From Candidatus Flexifilum breve (GTDB lineage: Bacteria; Chloroflexota; Anaerolineae; Aggregatilineales; Phototrophicaceae): DNA of 64,000 bases. Location of the stretch: NCBI GenBank assembly GCA_016717205.1, contig JADKGC010000001.1, forward strand, positions 186,001 to 250,000, read 5' to 3'. A program made the position numbers and the translations under genes. The stretch's first letter is position 1. Each line of letters starts with the position of its first letter. This document shows, one piece after another, positions 8,867 through 16,472 of the stretch. The notes beneath the pieces were generated by a model. The model ran no database searches, was not told the origin of the DNA, and saw nothing but the letters and a program-made list of their open reading frames with translations.

Positions 8867-9159
8867 AAACGCGCGGAAGAGCTCCTCAATGTGCTGAAGG
8901 GTGATAGGTCGCTTGTTGGTCTGCGCCCCGAACTGCCGCTGCGCGTGAATACCCAGTATGAATCGTGGCAGAAGCAGCGCTTTACCGTTCGTCCAGGGAT
9001 CGCAGGGTGGTGGCAGGTGAGCGGTCGTAAGCAAGCAAAGCTTCTGCATCTCACACCGAAAAAGATCTATACTATTTCCAGCACTATTCGTTCCGGCTGG
9101 ATCTCAATATCATGTTGATGGACATACCCAGTAACTTGACGGGCAAGGGCGCGTTCTAA
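8867..9159 (+). pseudogene. remnant of bacterial sugar transferase (WcaJ/undecaprenyl-phosphate transferase family), C-terminal part
   Basis: Only the C-terminal portion of a polyprenyl-phosphate sugar-1-phosphate transferase is left. It shows ELLNVLKGDRSLVGLRPELP, then RPGIAGWWQVSGR, both diagnostic for the family. Near 9062, in a run of five A, the frame changes and the end continues as DLYYFQHYSFRLDLNIML to a stop at 9157-9159. The N-terminal membrane domain and the catalytic start are absent. Intact relatives begin exopolysaccharide or O-antigen repeat-unit synthesis at the inner membrane. Confidence 0.8.
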
Positions 9160-9200
9160 GTCCTTATAAAACTCGAACTACCTAGCGAGGCAAAAGCAAC

Positions 9201-10220
9201 ATGTCAAACACCAGCACAAAAGTTGTCGTTACCGGCGCTGGCGGTTTCATTGGTCATCATCTGGTTGCTCATCTTAAGAAGCAAGGGTATTGGGTTCGTG
9301 GTGTGGACCTGAAGTATCCCGACTATCGAAAGACTGAAGCCGACGAATTCGAAATACTGGATCTGCGCCGCTCCGATGATGCGCTGCGCGCGATGCGTGG
9401 TGGGATCGACGAAGTGTACGCTCTGGCCGCTGACATGGGCGGGATGGGCTTTATCTCGTCTAATAATGCGTTGATCCTGCACAACAACGCTCTGATCAAC
9501 ATTCACACGATGGAAGCCGCTCGCCTTCATGGAGTCAAGCGTTATCTGTATACCTCGTCGGCCTGCATTTACCCGGAATATCGTCAGACCGATGCTGCGG
9601 TGGTACCGCTCAAGGAGGAAGACGCGTACCCGGCGCAACCGCAGGACGCCTACGGTTGGGAAAAGCTGGTGACCGAGGTACTCGCGCACCACTATCACCT
9701 CGACTATGGCATCGAAATGCGTGTCGTGCGCTTCCACAACATCTTCGGCGAATACGGTACATGGGAAGGTGGACGTGAAAAGGCCCCGGCGGCGATGTGC
9801 CGCAAGGTGGCGATGGCCAAGCTCACGGGCAACCCGGTTGTCGAAATCTGGGGCGACGGCGAACAGACCCGCTCCTTCTGCCACGTGGATGACTGCGTCG
9901 TCGGCATCGACAAGCTCATGCGTTCCAACTACTCTGAACCGATCAACCTCGGTCAGGATCGCATGGTGACGATCAATGAGCTGGCCGACCTGGTCGCTTC
10001 GGTCGCGGGCGTGAAGATCGAAAAGAAGCACATCCCCGGTCCGCAGGGCGTTCGTGGTCGGAATTCCGACAACACTCGCCTGCGCGAAGTCCTCAAATGG
10101 GAGCCGGATATTTCGCTGGAAGCGGGCTTGGCGCGCACCTACGAATGGATCGAAGCGCAGGTGAAGGCGAAGCTGGAAGCCCAGCCGGAGCTTGCCGCGT
10201 CGGTGGCCGTCGGCAAATAG
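9201..10220 (+). CDS. GDP-mannose 3,5-epimerase-like NAD-dependent epimerase
   Basis: A 339-residue short-chain dehydrogenase-type epimerase. The NAD-binding motif is TGAGGFIGHHL near residue 11, and the active site shows SSACIYPEY with the YxxxK pair in QDAYGWEKL. The stretches ADMGGMGFI, GREKAPAAMCRK, GDGEQTRSF and PGPQGVRGRNSDN match the plant GDP-mannose 3,5-epimerase family closely, from which I take the name; that enzyme converts GDP-D-mannose to GDP-L-galactose or GDP-L-gulose. It is intact although remnants of polysaccharide genes lie on both sides. It likely supplies an L-sugar nucleotide for glycan synthesis. GCGAGG upstream of the ATG is a fair ribosome site. Confidence 0.85.
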   Translation: MSNTSTKVVVTGAGGFIGHHLVAHLKKQGYWVRGVDLKYPDYRKTEADEFEILDLRRSDDALRAMRGGIDEVYALAADMGGMGFISSNNALILHNNALINIHTMEAARLHGVKRYLYTSSACIYPEYRQTDAAVVPLKEEDAYPAQPQDAYGWEKLVTEVLAHHYHLDYGIEMRVVRFHNIFGEYGTWEGGREKAPAAMCRKVAMAKLTGNPVVEIWGDGEQTRSFCHVDDCVVGIDKLMRSNYSEPINLGQDRMVTINELADLVASVAGVKIEKKHIPGPQGVRGRNSDNTRLREVLKWEPDISLEAGLARTYEWIEAQVKAKLEAQPELAASVAVGK

Positions 10221-10255
10221 CGACAACATTCCCATCATTGAGAGGTTAGCAACCC

Positions 10256-10512
10256 ATGTCGCCTGTGATCGAACCCGTAACTGTTCTTGGTGCCTAGGTC
10301 AGTGCAATCAGTCTGAACCTTGCACTGCAAACGATTGACGGATGGACTAAAAGCGGGAACAGCACGACGTCACGATTACAGGCGTGCATGGGGCGATGGA
10401 CCCCAATTTACTCAAAATTCGTAACGAGGTCGGGCTCGTCACCCCCGATGGCATGCCGTTGGTGTGGATGTGCCACCGACAGGGGAAGCAGCCGGCTTCG
10501 CGCGTGTACCAA
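10256..10512 (+). pseudogene. truncated WecG/TagA/CpsF-family glycosyltransferase
   Basis: The N-terminal part of a WecG/TagA-type transferase is recognisable in two frames. First comes SPVIEPVTVLGA, an in-frame TAG stop, then VSAISLNLALQTIDGW. After a shift the family core follows: VTITGVHGAMDPNLLK, VGLVTPDGMPLVWM and finally RVY. Homology stops at about 10512, where the sequence changes into a remnant of a minus-strand gene. The gene is dead: stop codon, frameshift and loss of its 3' half. Intact relatives transfer N-acetylmannosamine(uronate)-type sugars onto lipid-linked intermediates. Confidence 0.78.
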
Positions 10513-10742
10513 TCGTTCGCTTGCCGGGTGAAACAGTCGATGTCGAGATGACAGCTGACATAGTGTCCGTTGCCCACTGCTTCGAGAATGACAGAGTTGT
10601 TTTCCCCGGTAAGATTGGGGGTCGCCCAAGCCACACGCCTAGCTTCCCACCAGTCGCTATTGCCGCCTTTCGGATCGTAACTGGAAGCGCGTTTCCGCTT
10701 GACTCCCGGACGCAGCCACGCCAGCTCCGCTAGTCTGCTCAT
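10512..10742 (-). pseudogene. truncated DUF2961-like protein remnant
   Basis: On the minus strand the frame starts MSRLAELAWLRPG and continues KRASSYDPKGGNSDWW, which resembles the start of DUF2961 proteins (typically SSYDRTGGN). It then jumps to LTGENNSVILEAVGNGHYV, resembling a block from the middle of that family, so an internal segment is missing near 10595-10600. Similarity ends at ANDWY, about 10512, exactly where the plus-strand WecG-like remnant also ends. The family is tied to carbohydrate metabolism but of uncertain function. Confidence 0.5.
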
Positions 10743-10957
10743 GCCGATCATCGCTCTTGGCCTTGTGTCAACCCAATAACGGCTCGCGGTACAGCGCACG
10801 CGGCCGCCTTCCGGTCGAGCCGCCCACTGCCTCCGCTGTTTGGTTCACGCCTGTGGCACAAGTGTACCCAGCCCCGGATCGCGGCCAAACGGGAGTGACA
10901 CATCAGCCGCACGTGGCAGCCGTCTCTCATCGAGCCTGCTGCCACACAAGATCGCAG
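10743..10957. other. intergenic stretch without recognisable gene
   Basis: Between the DUF2961-like remnant and the end of the glycosyltransferase gene I see no protein-like frame, RNA or repeat. It may be further decayed sequence of the same damaged locus. Confidence 0.4.
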
Positions 10958-12139
10958 TTAGGTTTTGGGAAGAAACATGGGGCTTTTCGGACGCTCCTGC
11001 GGGGAAAGGCGCGGGTCACGCCCGGTTGAGGTGCGGACGACATCCTCATAAAAGTAAATCAGCTCGCGCATCATATCGTCCCACTGCAGCGTTTCCGCCG
11101 TTTCGCGGGCACGCTGCCCCATCAGAGCACGCTTGTCCGGGTCAGCAGCCAGTTCGCGGATATAGCCCGCCATCTGGTCGACGCCATCCACCTCGACGAT
11201 GTAGCCGGATGATCCGTGCTGCACCACATCTTCCGCACCACCGACGCGGGTGGTGACGACCGGGAGACCGGAGGCAATCGCTTCGCCGAGCACCAGACCA
11301 AACGCTTCATGCCGGGAAGTGAAGGTGAAAATATCAGCGCTGGCATACGCCTCGGCCAACTCCTGCCCCTGTAGATAGCCGACGAAATTCACGGGCAGCC
11401 CCTCGAACAGTTCGCGCAGTTCCTCTTCTTTTGGCCCGCCGCCAAGCAGCGCGAGGCAGACATTCGGCGTCTCTTCCAGTACCTTTTTCAGGATGTGCAC
11501 CTGCTTTTCGGGCGACAAGCGACCGACGTACAGCAGGATGACCGAGTCCGGCTTGCCGTTGCTCAGACGTTCACGCATGGCCTGTGAGCGAAAGCGGGGG
11601 TGAAACTGCTGTGAATCGACGCCGCGCCGCCACAGCCCTACCTGATGGACGCCATGCTGAAGCATGCGCCGCCGCGCCACCTTCGAAGGGGCGAGCGCGT
11701 GATCGACATAGTTGAAGCCCCACACCCGCAGCGCGCGAATCGGCTTTTCGGCTAAGGGGATGCCGAAGTCTTTAACGATCTGCGAAATCGACAGATGGTA
11801 TGAGCCAACCGTCGGTACACCGAGCACTTTCGCGGACAAGCCCACTGCCAGCCCGACAAACCCCGGATCAATCAGATGCACCAGATCGGGCTTGAAGCGC
11901 CGGAGCGAGAGATAGGTGTTGGGCGTGGGAATGCTGATCTTCCCCTCCGGATACCAGGGATCGACGAAGCACGGCAGTCCGATCACTGGCACGTCTTTGT
12001 AGTTCTTCACCCCCTGATCCGGTGCATAAATGACGGCTTCGATGTTGTACTGACGCAGATAATCCAGCGTTAAACAAGCAATCTTGACAATACCGTCGAT
12101 TTTAGGAAGAAAAGTCTCGACGCTCAGCGCAATCCGCAT
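10958..12139 (-). CDS. GT4 glycosyltransferase, SQD2-like
   Basis: A 393-residue GT-B fold glycosyltransferase of family 4. The N-terminal acceptor domain starts MRIALSVETFLPKIDG; the C-terminal nucleotide-sugar domain holds LLYVGRLSPEKQ, LALLGGGPKEEEL and the E-x7-E motif in EAFGLVLGEAIASGLP. The block LWRRGVDSQQFHPRFRSQ with MRERLSNGKP is strikingly like plant and cyanobacterial SQD2, which makes the sulfolipid sulfoquinovosyldiacylglycerol. Other lipid mannosyl- or glucosyltransferases of GT4 are close relatives, so the sugar is not certain. It has no signal peptide and acts at the inner face of the membrane. No sulfolipid partner gene (sqdB) is in the window. Confidence 0.82.
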   Translation of the reverse strand: MRIALSVETFLPKIDGIVKIACLTLDYLRQYNIEAVIYAPDQGVKNYKDVPVIGLPCFVDPWYPEGKISIPTPNTYLSLRRFKPDLVHLIDPGFVGLAVGLSAKVLGVPTVGSYHLSISQIVKDFGIPLAEKPIRALRVWGFNYVDHALAPSKVARRRMLQHGVHQVGLWRRGVDSQQFHPRFRSQAMRERLSNGKPDSVILLYVGRLSPEKQVHILKKVLEETPNVCLALLGGGPKEEELRELFEGLPVNFVGYLQGQELAEAYASADIFTFTSRHEAFGLVLGEAIASGLPVVTTRVGGAEDVVQHGSSGYIVEVDGVDQMAGYIRELAADPDKRALMGQRARETAETLQWDDMMRELIYFYEDVVRTSTGRDPRLSPQERPKSPMFLPKT

Positions 12140-12243
12140 TCAGCCTCCAGCAATTGGTAGTCTCACCACATAACAATACAACACGCGACTCCGCCTCCCG
12201 TTGCACTGGAATACGGCCCTTCATCAACGCTTAATTTCGCGCC

Positions 12244-12265
12244 ACCCTGCCCATCTGGGCAGGGT
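12244..12265. repeat. short perfect hairpin between divergent genes
   Basis: ACCCTGCCCA and TGGGCAGGGT form a 10-bp stem around a two-base loop. It lies upstream of both the glycosyltransferase (minus) and the FAD oxidase (plus), so it is not their terminator; it is probably a dispersed palindrome. Confidence 0.45.
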
Positions 12266-12425
12266 CGCATCGGCCTTTTGGCAGATGAGCGGATCGACCA
12301 AAGCATGCTATTGTAGAACAGTCAACCGTAGAACAGATGTACAGCTCCACAATGACTCATAGTAGTTCATAGCAGTGTTTAGCAGCTCTCTGGTTGGCAA
12401 CAAAACACATACAGAGAGGGATGGT

Positions 12426-13838
12426 ATGGGAAGCGAATCGAACAACCGCGCAGGCCAACCGGGCATGACGACCACCTCGCCGCCAACACCGCTGGAACAA
12501 CTGCGCGCCAGTGTCAAAGGCACAGTCATTACCGCGGCAGACGCCGCCTATGAGCAGGCGCGCACGGTCTTCTACGGTGGCTTTGACCGTCGCCCAAGCG
12601 CTATCGTGCAGGTCGCCGATGCCGCCGATGTCGCCGCGGTCGTGAACTTCGCGCGCGCGGCGGGGCTGGAATTGGCAGTGCGTGGGGGTGGTCACAGCAT
12701 GGCGGGCTTCGGCGTATCCGATGGCGGCCTCGTGATCGACCTCTCACCTATGAAGGGGTTGGAGATCGACGGCGAGCGGCGGACACTATGGGCGGAAGCC
12801 GGACTGACCGCCGGAGAAGTCACCCATGCCGCCGCCGAACACGGTCTGGCCGTCGGCTTTGGCGATACCGGGTCGGTGGGCATTGGCGGGATTACCTTAG
12901 GGGGCGGCGTCGGCTACCTCGTGCGCAAGTACGGCCTCACCATCGACAGCCTGCTCGCCGCGGAGATCGTCACCGCCGACGGCCAGCTCATCACCACGGA
13001 CGCCGAACACCATCCCGATCTGTTCTGGGCGCTGCGCGGCGGCGGCGGCAATTTCGGCGTGGTGACGCGCTTCAAGTATCAGCTGCAGCCCGTCGATCAG
13101 ATCGTCGGCGGCATGCTCATCCTGCCTGCGACGGCGGACACGATTTACCGGTTCATTCAGGCAGCGGAAGCCGCACCCGATGAACTTTCGACCATCGCCA
13201 ATGTGATGACCGCCCCGCCCATGCCCTTCCTGCCGCCCGAAGTCCACGGTAAGCTGATCATCATGGGGCTGATGACCTATGTCGGGGATGTGAACGAGGG
13301 TGAGCGCATCATGTCCCGGTTCCGCGCACTGGCACCGCCGCTCGCCGATTTGGTGCGCCCGATGCGTTATGTCGATTCGTACCCGCCGGATGAGGAAGAC
13401 TATCATCCGTTGGCGGCAGGCCGCAACCTGTTCGTCGACACGTTTGACGAGCGCAGCGCCCAGTTGATCGTCGACCGCTTACAGTCCTCGACCGCGTTTA
13501 TGGCCGTGTCGCAGATTCGCGTGCTCGGCGGGGCGCTGGCGCGCGTGCCTGACGACGCGACGGCCTTCGCGCACCGTCAGCGGCGGCTGATGCTGAATGT
13601 AGCCGCCCTCTACAACAATCCTGCGGAAGCGGCCCACCACGAAGCGTGGACGGACGACTTCATGGCGGCGCTGCGCGGCACCGAGACTGGTGTTTACTCC
13701 AACTTCCTTGGGAATGAGGGCGAAGCCCGCCTACGTGAAGCCTATCCGGCGGCAACATATGCCCGGTTGGCGCAGATCAAGCGGCGGTATGATCCCGGCA
13801 ACCTCTTCCGGCTGAACCACAACATTCAGCCCGCGTAA
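12426..13838 (+). CDS. FAD-linked oxidase, berberine-bridge-enzyme-like
   Basis: A 470-residue flavoprotein of the FAD_binding_4/BBE type. The motif LAVRGGGHSMAG carries the histidine that normally bonds covalently to FAD. The second loop GFGDTGSVGIGG has no cysteine, so bicovalent attachment is unlikely. GGGVGYLVRKYG and the C-terminal RYDPGNLFRLNHNI complete the family pattern. Such enzymes oxidise alcohols, sugars or amines with oxygen as acceptor. There is no signal peptide. I chose the ATG at 12426 because AGAGAGG precedes it at good spacing; an upstream GTG at 12375 would add 17 residues of poor quality. The gene is monocistronic with a strong hairpin after it. Confidence 0.85.
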   Translation: MGSESNNRAGQPGMTTTSPPTPLEQLRASVKGTVITAADAAYEQARTVFYGGFDRRPSAIVQVADAADVAAVVNFARAAGLELAVRGGGHSMAGFGVSDGGLVIDLSPMKGLEIDGERRTLWAEAGLTAGEVTHAAAEHGLAVGFGDTGSVGIGGITLGGGVGYLVRKYGLTIDSLLAAEIVTADGQLITTDAEHHPDLFWALRGGGGNFGVVTRFKYQLQPVDQIVGGMLILPATADTIYRFIQAAEAAPDELSTIANVMTAPPMPFLPPEVHGKLIIMGLMTYVGDVNEGERIMSRFRALAPPLADLVRPMRYVDSYPPDEEDYHPLAAGRNLFVDTFDERSAQLIVDRLQSSTAFMAVSQIRVLGGALARVPDDATAFAHRQRRLMLNVAALYNNPAEAAHHEAWTDDFMAALRGTETGVYSNFLGNEGEARLREAYPAATYARLAQIKRRYDPGNLFRLNHNIQPA

Positions 13839-13885
13839 GGGCGAATCCACAGCGGCCGTTGCATTAAGCAAAACACCTGTAATCC

Positions 13886-13928
13886 AACACCCCCAGAGGA
13901 CGATCTTAAGCTGCGGTCTGGGGGTGTT
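13886..13928 (+). terminator. terminator-like hairpin after the FAD oxidase
   Basis: AACACCCCCAGA and TCTGGGGGTGTT pair perfectly over 12 bases with a 19-base loop, 47 bases after the stop codon. The following sequence has few T residues, so it may need help to terminate. Confidence 0.65.
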
Positions 13929-13959
13929 CATTAGGTTGGATCGGCAACTCCCCTTTCAC

Positions 13960-13976
13960 TTTGCACAAAACATTGC
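13960..13976 (-). promoter_or_regulatory. candidate operator 1 (motif GCAATGTTTTGTGCAAA)
   Basis: On the minus strand these 17 bases read GCAATGTTTTGTGCAAA, identical over all 17 to the site at 20200. It overlaps the likely -35 region of the racemase-regulator operon. If the RpiR protein binds here it would control its own operon. Confidence 0.6.
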
Positions 13977-14002
13977 GACAATTCATCACTTATACACATA
14001 AT
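13973..14002 (+). promoter_or_regulatory. candidate promoter of the racemase-RpiR operon
   Basis: TTGCGA and CATAAT are separated by 18 bases, 31 bases before the start codon. The -35 box overlaps the operator motif at 13960-13976. Confidence 0.45.
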
Positions 14003-14032
14003 ATTGAATATCGTGCCGAAGAGGAGGATGCT

Positions 14033-15178
14033 ATGCCCCTAACGATCCAGTCGCTTGCGGTGTACCCCATTGCCCTGAATTATGTTGAACCGCTGAAGAC
14101 AAGCTTCGGCGATAATGCGCTCAAAGCTGCCGTTGTCGTCCAATTGTGCACCGCCGAAGGGGTGTGCGGTTGGGGCGAAGCCTCGGTCGAACTCAGCCCA
14201 GGCTATGGTTCGGAGACGGTCGGCACTGCGATCCACGTGATCCGCAATTTCATCGAACCGCTGCTGATCGGCAAAACGTTCGCTGATCCGCCCGCCGTCG
14301 CCAAAGCGATGCGTTCGATTCGTGGGCATCAACACACGCGTGCCGGGGTCGAAGCGGCGGCGTGGGATGCTTTCGCCCAGTTCAACAACCTATCGCTCGC
14401 CCACTACTTCGCGACCTTCCTGCCGGAAGGCCACACCCCGCGCGCGACTGCCCCGGTCGGCGTGAGCATTGGCATGCAGCCCACTGCGGAAGCGACGCTA
14501 GCGATTATTCGGAAGCGCGTCAAAGAAGGCTACAACCGCATCAAGCTGAAGATCACCCCCGGCTGGGATGTCGAACTAGCGCGCGCCGTTCGCGCGGAAT
14601 TCCCCGAGATTCTGCTCATGCTGGACGCCAACAGCGCCTACACGCTGGCCGATGCCGAGCACCTCAAGCAGTTGGACGCCTTCAATCTGCTCATGGTCGA
14701 ACAACCGCTCGGTCACGACGACATTTACCAGCACAGCAAGCTCCAACCGCAGCTCAAAACGCGCATCTGCCTGGACGAGAGCATCAAGTCGACTGACGAC
14801 CTGCACCTCGCGCTGGAAATCGGTGCGATTCGCATTCTCAACCTTAAGCCCGCGCGCGTCGGCGGTTTCACCGAATCGCTGAGCATTTACCGCGTGTGCG
14901 CCGAACATCAACTCCCCCTATGGATCGGCGGCATGCTGGAGACGGGTATCGGCCGCGCGGCCAACCTCGCGCTGGCGTCGCTGCCCGCCGTGACTTTGCC
15001 CTGTGACATTTCAGCCACTGACCGTTATTATGTGGAAGACATAACGGAACCGCCCTTCCGCTTGAATGCCGACAGCACGATCACCGTTCCCACCGGACCG
15101 GGCATTGGGGTGGCCGTACAACTCGACCGCATCGAAAAAGCGACCGCCGCGTGGGAGGCGATGCACGCCTACGTCTAG
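14033..15178 (+). CDS. N-succinylamino-acid racemase / o-succinylbenzoate synthase family enzyme (enolase superfamily)
   Basis: A 381-residue member of the muconate-lactonising subgroup. Key motifs are the first catalytic lysine in RIKLKITPGW, metal ligands in LMLDANSAYT, VEQPL and ICLDESIKS, the second lysine in LNLKPARVGG, and WIGGMLETGIGRA, the hallmark of the OSBS/NSAR branch. Relatives dehydrate SHCHC in menaquinone synthesis or racemise N-succinyl amino acids. No other menaquinone gene is near, while a GNAT acyltransferase, peptidases and peptide importers are, so racemisation is more likely (inference). The ATG at 14033 follows GAGGAGG at good distance. The RpiR regulator starts 27 bases downstream, in the same operon. 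Confidence 0.85.
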   Translation: MPLTIQSLAVYPIALNYVEPLKTSFGDNALKAAVVVQLCTAEGVCGWGEASVELSPGYGSETVGTAIHVIRNFIEPLLIGKTFADPPAVAKAMRSIRGHQHTRAGVEAAAWDAFAQFNNLSLAHYFATFLPEGHTPRATAPVGVSIGMQPTAEATLAIIRKRVKEGYNRIKLKITPGWDVELARAVRAEFPEILLMLDANSAYTLADAEHLKQLDAFNLLMVEQPLGHDDIYQHSKLQPQLKTRICLDESIKSTDDLHLALEIGAIRILNLKPARVGGFTESLSIYRVCAEHQLPLWIGGMLETGIGRAANLALASLPAVTLPCDISATDRYYVEDITEPPFRLNADSTITVPTGPGIGVAVQLDRIEKATAAWEAMHAYV

Positions 15179-15205
15179 CCGCGCGTTGGCCATCAAGGAG
15201 GGGAT

Positions 15206-16111
15206 ATGCACGACGGGGATGTGATTCAGCGCGTCCGCGACCATTACGAAGATATGGGCAAGAGCCAGCAAAAAGTCGCCGAGTTCTTCATCACCAGTGA
15301 AGAAGCGCTGTACTTATCGGCGGCGCGCATCGCCGAAATTCTGGAAGTGAGCCATTCGACCGTCGTCCGCACCGCGCAGGCCATCGGCTTTGAGGGCTTT
15401 CCCGATCTGCAGGCGGCGCTGCAGGAACAGGTCTTCGGGCGGTCGACGACCGCTGCCGCCTATGAACTCGGTCGGCGTAAGATCGATGTCGATGGCGCAC
15501 AGGGACGCGACCCGGCGTCCCTGCAGCGGCGCTTGATGCTGGAAGACGCCCAGACCATCGAAGAACTGGCAACCGACATTCGCGGCGAGGACTTCACCGC
15601 CAGCGTTGAACGGTTGATCAGCGCGGTAGGCGTGTATGTGATCGGACTGCGCTCGTCAGCACCCGTCGCGCGCTCGTTCGGCATGGCGCTGCGCCAGCTC
15701 CGCCCCAACTGCACCATCCTCGAACCGGGTACGGGCGACCTCGTCGATCAGATTTTCGATTTGAGTGAAAAAGATTTGCTGTTCGCCATCTGCTTTGGGC
15801 GCTATGCGACCGTGACCCTGCGCTGCATGGATTTTGCGCGCAGCGTGGGCGCGCATGTGATCGTCATCACCGATACGCCGCTCTCGCCGGCCGCCCGCCG
15901 CGCCAATGTAAGCTTCGTCGTCAAGAACGGCGTGTGGTTTCACGGCGCCTCCGCCGCGCTGTTGAGCCTGCTCAACGCCTTTATCTCGGCGATGATGGTG
16001 CAGCAGCCCGAACTCACCAAGCAGCGTCTGGAAAAGATCGGCACGACGCTCAAATACTTCGACGTGTTCGACTCCGGCGACGACGCCCCGCCCCTCCGCG
16101 AAGACGAATAA
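15206..16111 (+). CDS. RpiR/MurR-family transcriptional regulator
   Basis: A 301-residue regulator with an N-terminal HTH_6 domain (about 1-80; recognition helix region ARIAEILEVSHSTVVRTAQA) and a C-terminal SIS sugar-phosphate-binding domain (about 130-270; motifs YVIGLRSSAPVARSF and AHVIVITDTPLSPAARRANV). Family members bind operators and respond to phosphosugars such as N-acetylmuramate 6-phosphate in MurR. GGAGGGG lies just before the ATG. It is co-transcribed with the racemase-like enzyme, and a perfect hairpin terminator follows. It is the only classical DNA-binding regulator in the window and so the best candidate to read the shared 17-bp motif found at five promoters. Confidence 0.9.
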   Translation: MHDGDVIQRVRDHYEDMGKSQQKVAEFFITSEEALYLSAARIAEILEVSHSTVVRTAQAIGFEGFPDLQAALQEQVFGRSTTAAAYELGRRKIDVDGAQGRDPASLQRRLMLEDAQTIEELATDIRGEDFTASVERLISAVGVYVIGLRSSAPVARSFGMALRQLRPNCTILEPGTGDLVDQIFDLSEKDLLFAICFGRYATVTLRCMDFARSVGAHVIVITDTPLSPAARRANVSFVVKNGVWFHGASAALLSLLNAFISAMMVQQPELTKQRLEKIGTTLKYFDVFDSGDDAPPLREDE

Positions 16112-16133
16112 CTCGTCACTGCGTGAACATTAC

Positions 16134-16171
16134 AACAAAGAGGGACGCCCTGTTGGGCGTCCCTCTTTGTT
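16134..16171 (+). terminator. rho-independent terminator of the racemase-RpiR operon
   Basis: AACAAAGAGGGACGCCC and GGGCGTCCCTCTTTGTT pair perfectly over 17 bases around a TGTT loop, 22 bases after the stop codon. The A-rich and T-rich stem ends give a T-rich 3' flank. Confidence 0.9.
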
Positions 16172-16472
16172 ATTGTCCACAAATGCGCCGCTACGCGTCC
16201 CTGCAATCGAGAGCTGTTTGGTTCCCCTTCCTGAATTCAGGGAGGGTAGTTCGTGAGTCCCCTCACTCTGCTTGCTGCGCAAGCCGTCCCTCTCCCACGT
16301 AAACGGGATTAGGGACAAAAGCGACATTTCTCCCCTTCTCCCCGCTTGCGTGGGAGAAGGGGTTGGGGGTTGAGGGGTGGATCGGATAGCCTATAAATCG
16401 CGTCCCTACGAGAACACGATTCTTGCGTAGGGACGCAATTCATTGCGTCCGCTGTCTTACCTGGATTTCACC
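16172..16472. repeat. intergenic region of dispersed repeats (CCCTCTCC / GGGACGCAAT types)
   Basis: No gene is seen here. About 16220-16378 holds a dispersed element with GGTTCCCCTTCCTGAATTC early and CTCCCCGCTTGCGTGGGAG later; the same words recur in reverse orientation at 55561-55680. At 16400-16436 GCGTCCCTACG pairs with CGTAGGGACGC, and 16431-16450 is the palindrome GGACGCAATTCATTGCGTCC, whose core recurs at 52520. Confidence 0.65.

Noticed and set aside
10748..10945. Short minus-strand frame in the decayed polysaccharide locus
   Set aside because: Its composition (many R, C, H) is not protein-like and I saw no motif.
12375..12425. GTG start for the FAD oxidase
   Set aside because: The 17 extra residues are not family-like, and a better ribosome site precedes the ATG at 12426.
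14033..15178. menC (menaquinone pathway)
   Set aside because: The fold allows it, but no other menaquinone gene is nearby and the partners are amino-acid and peptide genes. I kept the broader call.
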